From Perkinsus marinus ATCC 50983 (Eukaryota; Perkinsozoa; Perkinsida; Perkinsidae), in the NCBI RefSeq assembly GCF_000006405.1, contig NW_003204538.1, positions 167,547-200,585 of the forward strand: DNA of 33,039 bases. Direction: 5' to 3'. The stretch's first letter is position 1; every line of letters begins with the position of its first letter. Under the pieces are notes generated by a model that ran no database searches, was not told where the DNA came from, and saw only the letters and a list, made by a program, of their open reading frames with translations. This document shows, in pieces, positions 31,081-33,039 of this stretch. Position numbers and translations under genes: made by a program.

Positions 31081-32831
31081 ATGTCCACTAATCCCGCTGA
31101 CGTGTTGTCATCCCTACTTACTTACTTGCGAGACCATGATACATATAGTCAACAGAGTAGGGAGGATGATGCATCAGCAACTAGGAAGTGCATTGAGGCA
31201 AGGGAAGCAGTAACTACTCGCTACAACCATGATGCATACGCTCTCAGTCGGCTCTCACTTTGCTGGAGTATGGAGGTATGCCGCAGTGTGCGTCTACCGC
31301 TGACCTTGAGTATCTGAGAGGGGTCATGAAGCGTCGATGGATAGACCAGAATACCCACTTGAGCGATCGTGCTGAACAAGAGAAGCTCTTGTGGCAGCGA
31401 ATTGTGAGATACTCGTGCTGCTGCGATTCTCCACGGGGACTATGTAAAGCAAAGTCTCGAGTGAGACCCTCTCTACAGGTGTCGGTGACGAGGGAGCCTT
31501 CGACTGAAGATATCGATATTGATGATATCTGTGAAACCCTTATTACCGAGCTTCATCTCACCAGGAGTGAGGTTCTTCGTGCAAAACGGCAGCAGTGGGA
31601 GACGGTGGAAAGTGAGGAATCGAATATGACTAAGTCATTGGCTAGAGAAGGAGAAGCTACTGATAGTATACTATCGAGGGTGATTACAGGGAGAGCTCAT
31701 GGTGGTGGTGGGCAGCTGAATAAGGGGTAAATTGCTACACATCGAGAGGGGGAAGCTCTTCGAGTCTACACGGTTGATCAGGTCGAAATCAGGAGAGGGT
31801 AACACTGATGAGGGCAGCATGAGAGGTTGGTAACTAGACTCCCGTAGGAGTGATGTGGGTTGTATCAGAGTCATCCCTTGACCATTTGCAACCTGAGATG
31901 GTGGAGGCGATCGAGGCACTGCGAGTGAGCCCTTCTGAAGGCAACATCATTCGAGATGAGGATATTGCTGGTGAGCTCTTCCGATCACCCGCAGATGATG
32001 AGTCTACCACTGGCAGGGTTGAAGTTCACAAAACAAACAATCACCGAAGTACTGATAATGCCACAGAAGTTCCCGCAGCTTTTCACTTCCCCATTGACAA
32101 GACCACCAAGAGGCATACTTCTCTTTGGGCCACCCGGTAGCACCTCTCAAAGTGCCGGTAGCCGAATGATCCGTCGAATGGTTCCTATGAATGGTGGGGC
32201 TGAGTTGTCACATATAAAGACCTGACTTGGTTTGAAGTTTGAAATGATGCAGACACTCGGATAACATTCCCGTATGTGCCTCTATCGCGATTGCATGTCC
32301 ATCGCTCTAACCCCACCCCAGGTTGAATGCCTGTTGTTATGAGGTACCGGCAAGACCATGTTGGGACGATGGATAGCCTCTAAAGTGAATGCCACTTTCA
32401 TAAACGTGTCGGCATCAATTCTTTTCTCGAAATGGATCGGGGAGAGTGAGAAAATGGTGAATACCTTATTCCAAGTGGCTGATCATTACCAACCAACAGT
32501 CATATTCATTGATGAGGTAAAACATCAATACCATGGAGCCGATGATGGATCACGTCATGCTCCCCTCATCGATATGTTGCGGCTATCTCACATCACACCA
32601 CTCGACTAGCAGCTGCTGCGTTTATTCCACATCATTTTGCAGGTAGATAGTATTCTCGGTGCAAGATCCGAAGGGGACCACGAGTCCACGAGACGATTAA
32701 AGAATGAGTTCCTTGCCGCTCTGGATGGTATCACCAGCAGACCCGAGTCTCGAATACTCTTCCTTGGAGCGACCAATCTACCCTGGCAGATTGACGCTGC
32801 CGCATTGAGGAGATTCCCCAAAAAGCTGTAG
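31081..32831 (+). CDS. Spastin/fidgetin-type AAA ATPase, 3' end missing
   Basis: Meiotic-clade AAA ATPase, the group that severs microtubules (spastin, katanin, fidgetin) or remodels ESCRT (Vps4). N-terminal helical region from MSTNPADVLSSLLTYLRDHD through SALTLLEYGGMPQCAS and RQQWETVESEESN; no clear MIT domain. AAA domain: SSLDHLQPEMVEAIEALRV, IIRDEDIAGLKFTKQTI, KFPQLF, RPPRGILLFGPPG, then after an intron of about 180 nt TGKTMLGRWIA (Walker A complete as GPPGTGKT), ATFINVSASILFSKWIGESE, Walker B VIFIDEV joined to DSILGARSEGDHESTRRLKN, LGATNLPWQIDAAALRRFP (sensor and arginine-finger region). SASILFSKWIGESEKMV and the RSEGDHESTRRLK loop favour spastin/fidgetin. The family continues about 70 residues beyond KK(L); the last codons may be an exon end, with the rest outside the window. 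Confidence 0.82.
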
Positions 32832-33039
32832 GGTATCTAACAAGAAGATCATGATTCTCTTTGATTTGGCCCTCACTGGATATGATCGTTCCACGAAGCC
32901 CATAGCATTGACACGTAACACAAATGCAGTTATATAGTTATAGATGATATAGTGATACAGTTACAGTAGTGTTACAGTTATGGTGAATGCAGTTTAGGTG
33001 ATGCCCAGCTGGTGCGATCAGGTACACCCCGCTGCCCGG
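32832..33039. repeat. Low-complexity tract rich in gttatag/gttacag
   Basis: Within 32925-32985 the units gttatag, gatatag, gatacag, gttacag and gttatgg recur with imperfect spacing, a degenerate short tandem repeat. It lies in what may be an intron or the end region of the AAA ATPase gene. Confidence 0.4.

Noticed and set aside
1-33039. tRNA, rRNA, CRISPR or transposable elements
   Set aside because: None seen: no reverse transcriptase, transposase or integrase motifs, no regular spaced repeats and no recognisable tRNA or rRNA; a covariance-model and repeat search would be needed to exclude small or decayed ones.

Overview
The window is nuclear DNA from a protist, most likely a Perkinsus-like alveolate. 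Most genes are cut by many short (about 30-100 nt) GT-AG introns. A plant/alveolate-type calcium-dependent protein kinase is present, alongside two intronless hexose-type transporters. No ribosome-binding sites, operons, mobile elements, CRISPR arrays or tRNA/rRNA genes were seen. All exon joins were worked out by eye from reading frame, splice sites and family similarity. The genus is an inference and was not searched.

Layout. 78-6034 (+): a U5 snRNP CD2BP2/Lin1-like protein, then EMC6 (ER membrane protein complex), then a SEL1L/HRD3-like ER-associated degradation adaptor. 6868-11255 (+): two tandem sugar-type MFS transporters with a decayed relic between them. 11810-16318 (-): four co-directional genes: a BET-like bromodomain/NET protein, a FAM241-like two-helix membrane protein, a ZNF706-like small zinc-finger protein, and an unrecognised multi-exon gene. 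16765-20006 (+): a CDPK with an N-terminal Cys-rich module, interrupted by a 100-N assembly gap. Then dehydrodolichyl diphosphate synthase (to 21446), a LITAF-domain protein (21788-22207) with a decayed copy of its first exon just downstream, and a two-module FUSC/ALMT-like membrane protein (22932-25612). 26115-30772 (+): a single gene for a four-repeat, voltage-gated-type cation channel. 31081 to the end (+): a spastin/fidgetin-type AAA ATPase that runs out of the window or is incomplete.

The most interesting locus is the channel. Four concatenated 6TM-type repeats have Kv/KCNQ-like S5-S6 helices. Where a K+ channel has its TVGYGD filter, each repeat has a Gly-acidic motif (GEFP, GESP, GDFP, GEWS). 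This makes an E-E-D-E ring like the EEEE locus of calcium channels. Linkers carry a degenerate EF-hand-like loop and an IQ-like helix. Several genes share ER themes (EMC6, SEL1L/HRD3, dolichol synthesis) or calcium/ion themes (CDPK, channel), but they are separate transcription units and no shared regulation can be shown.
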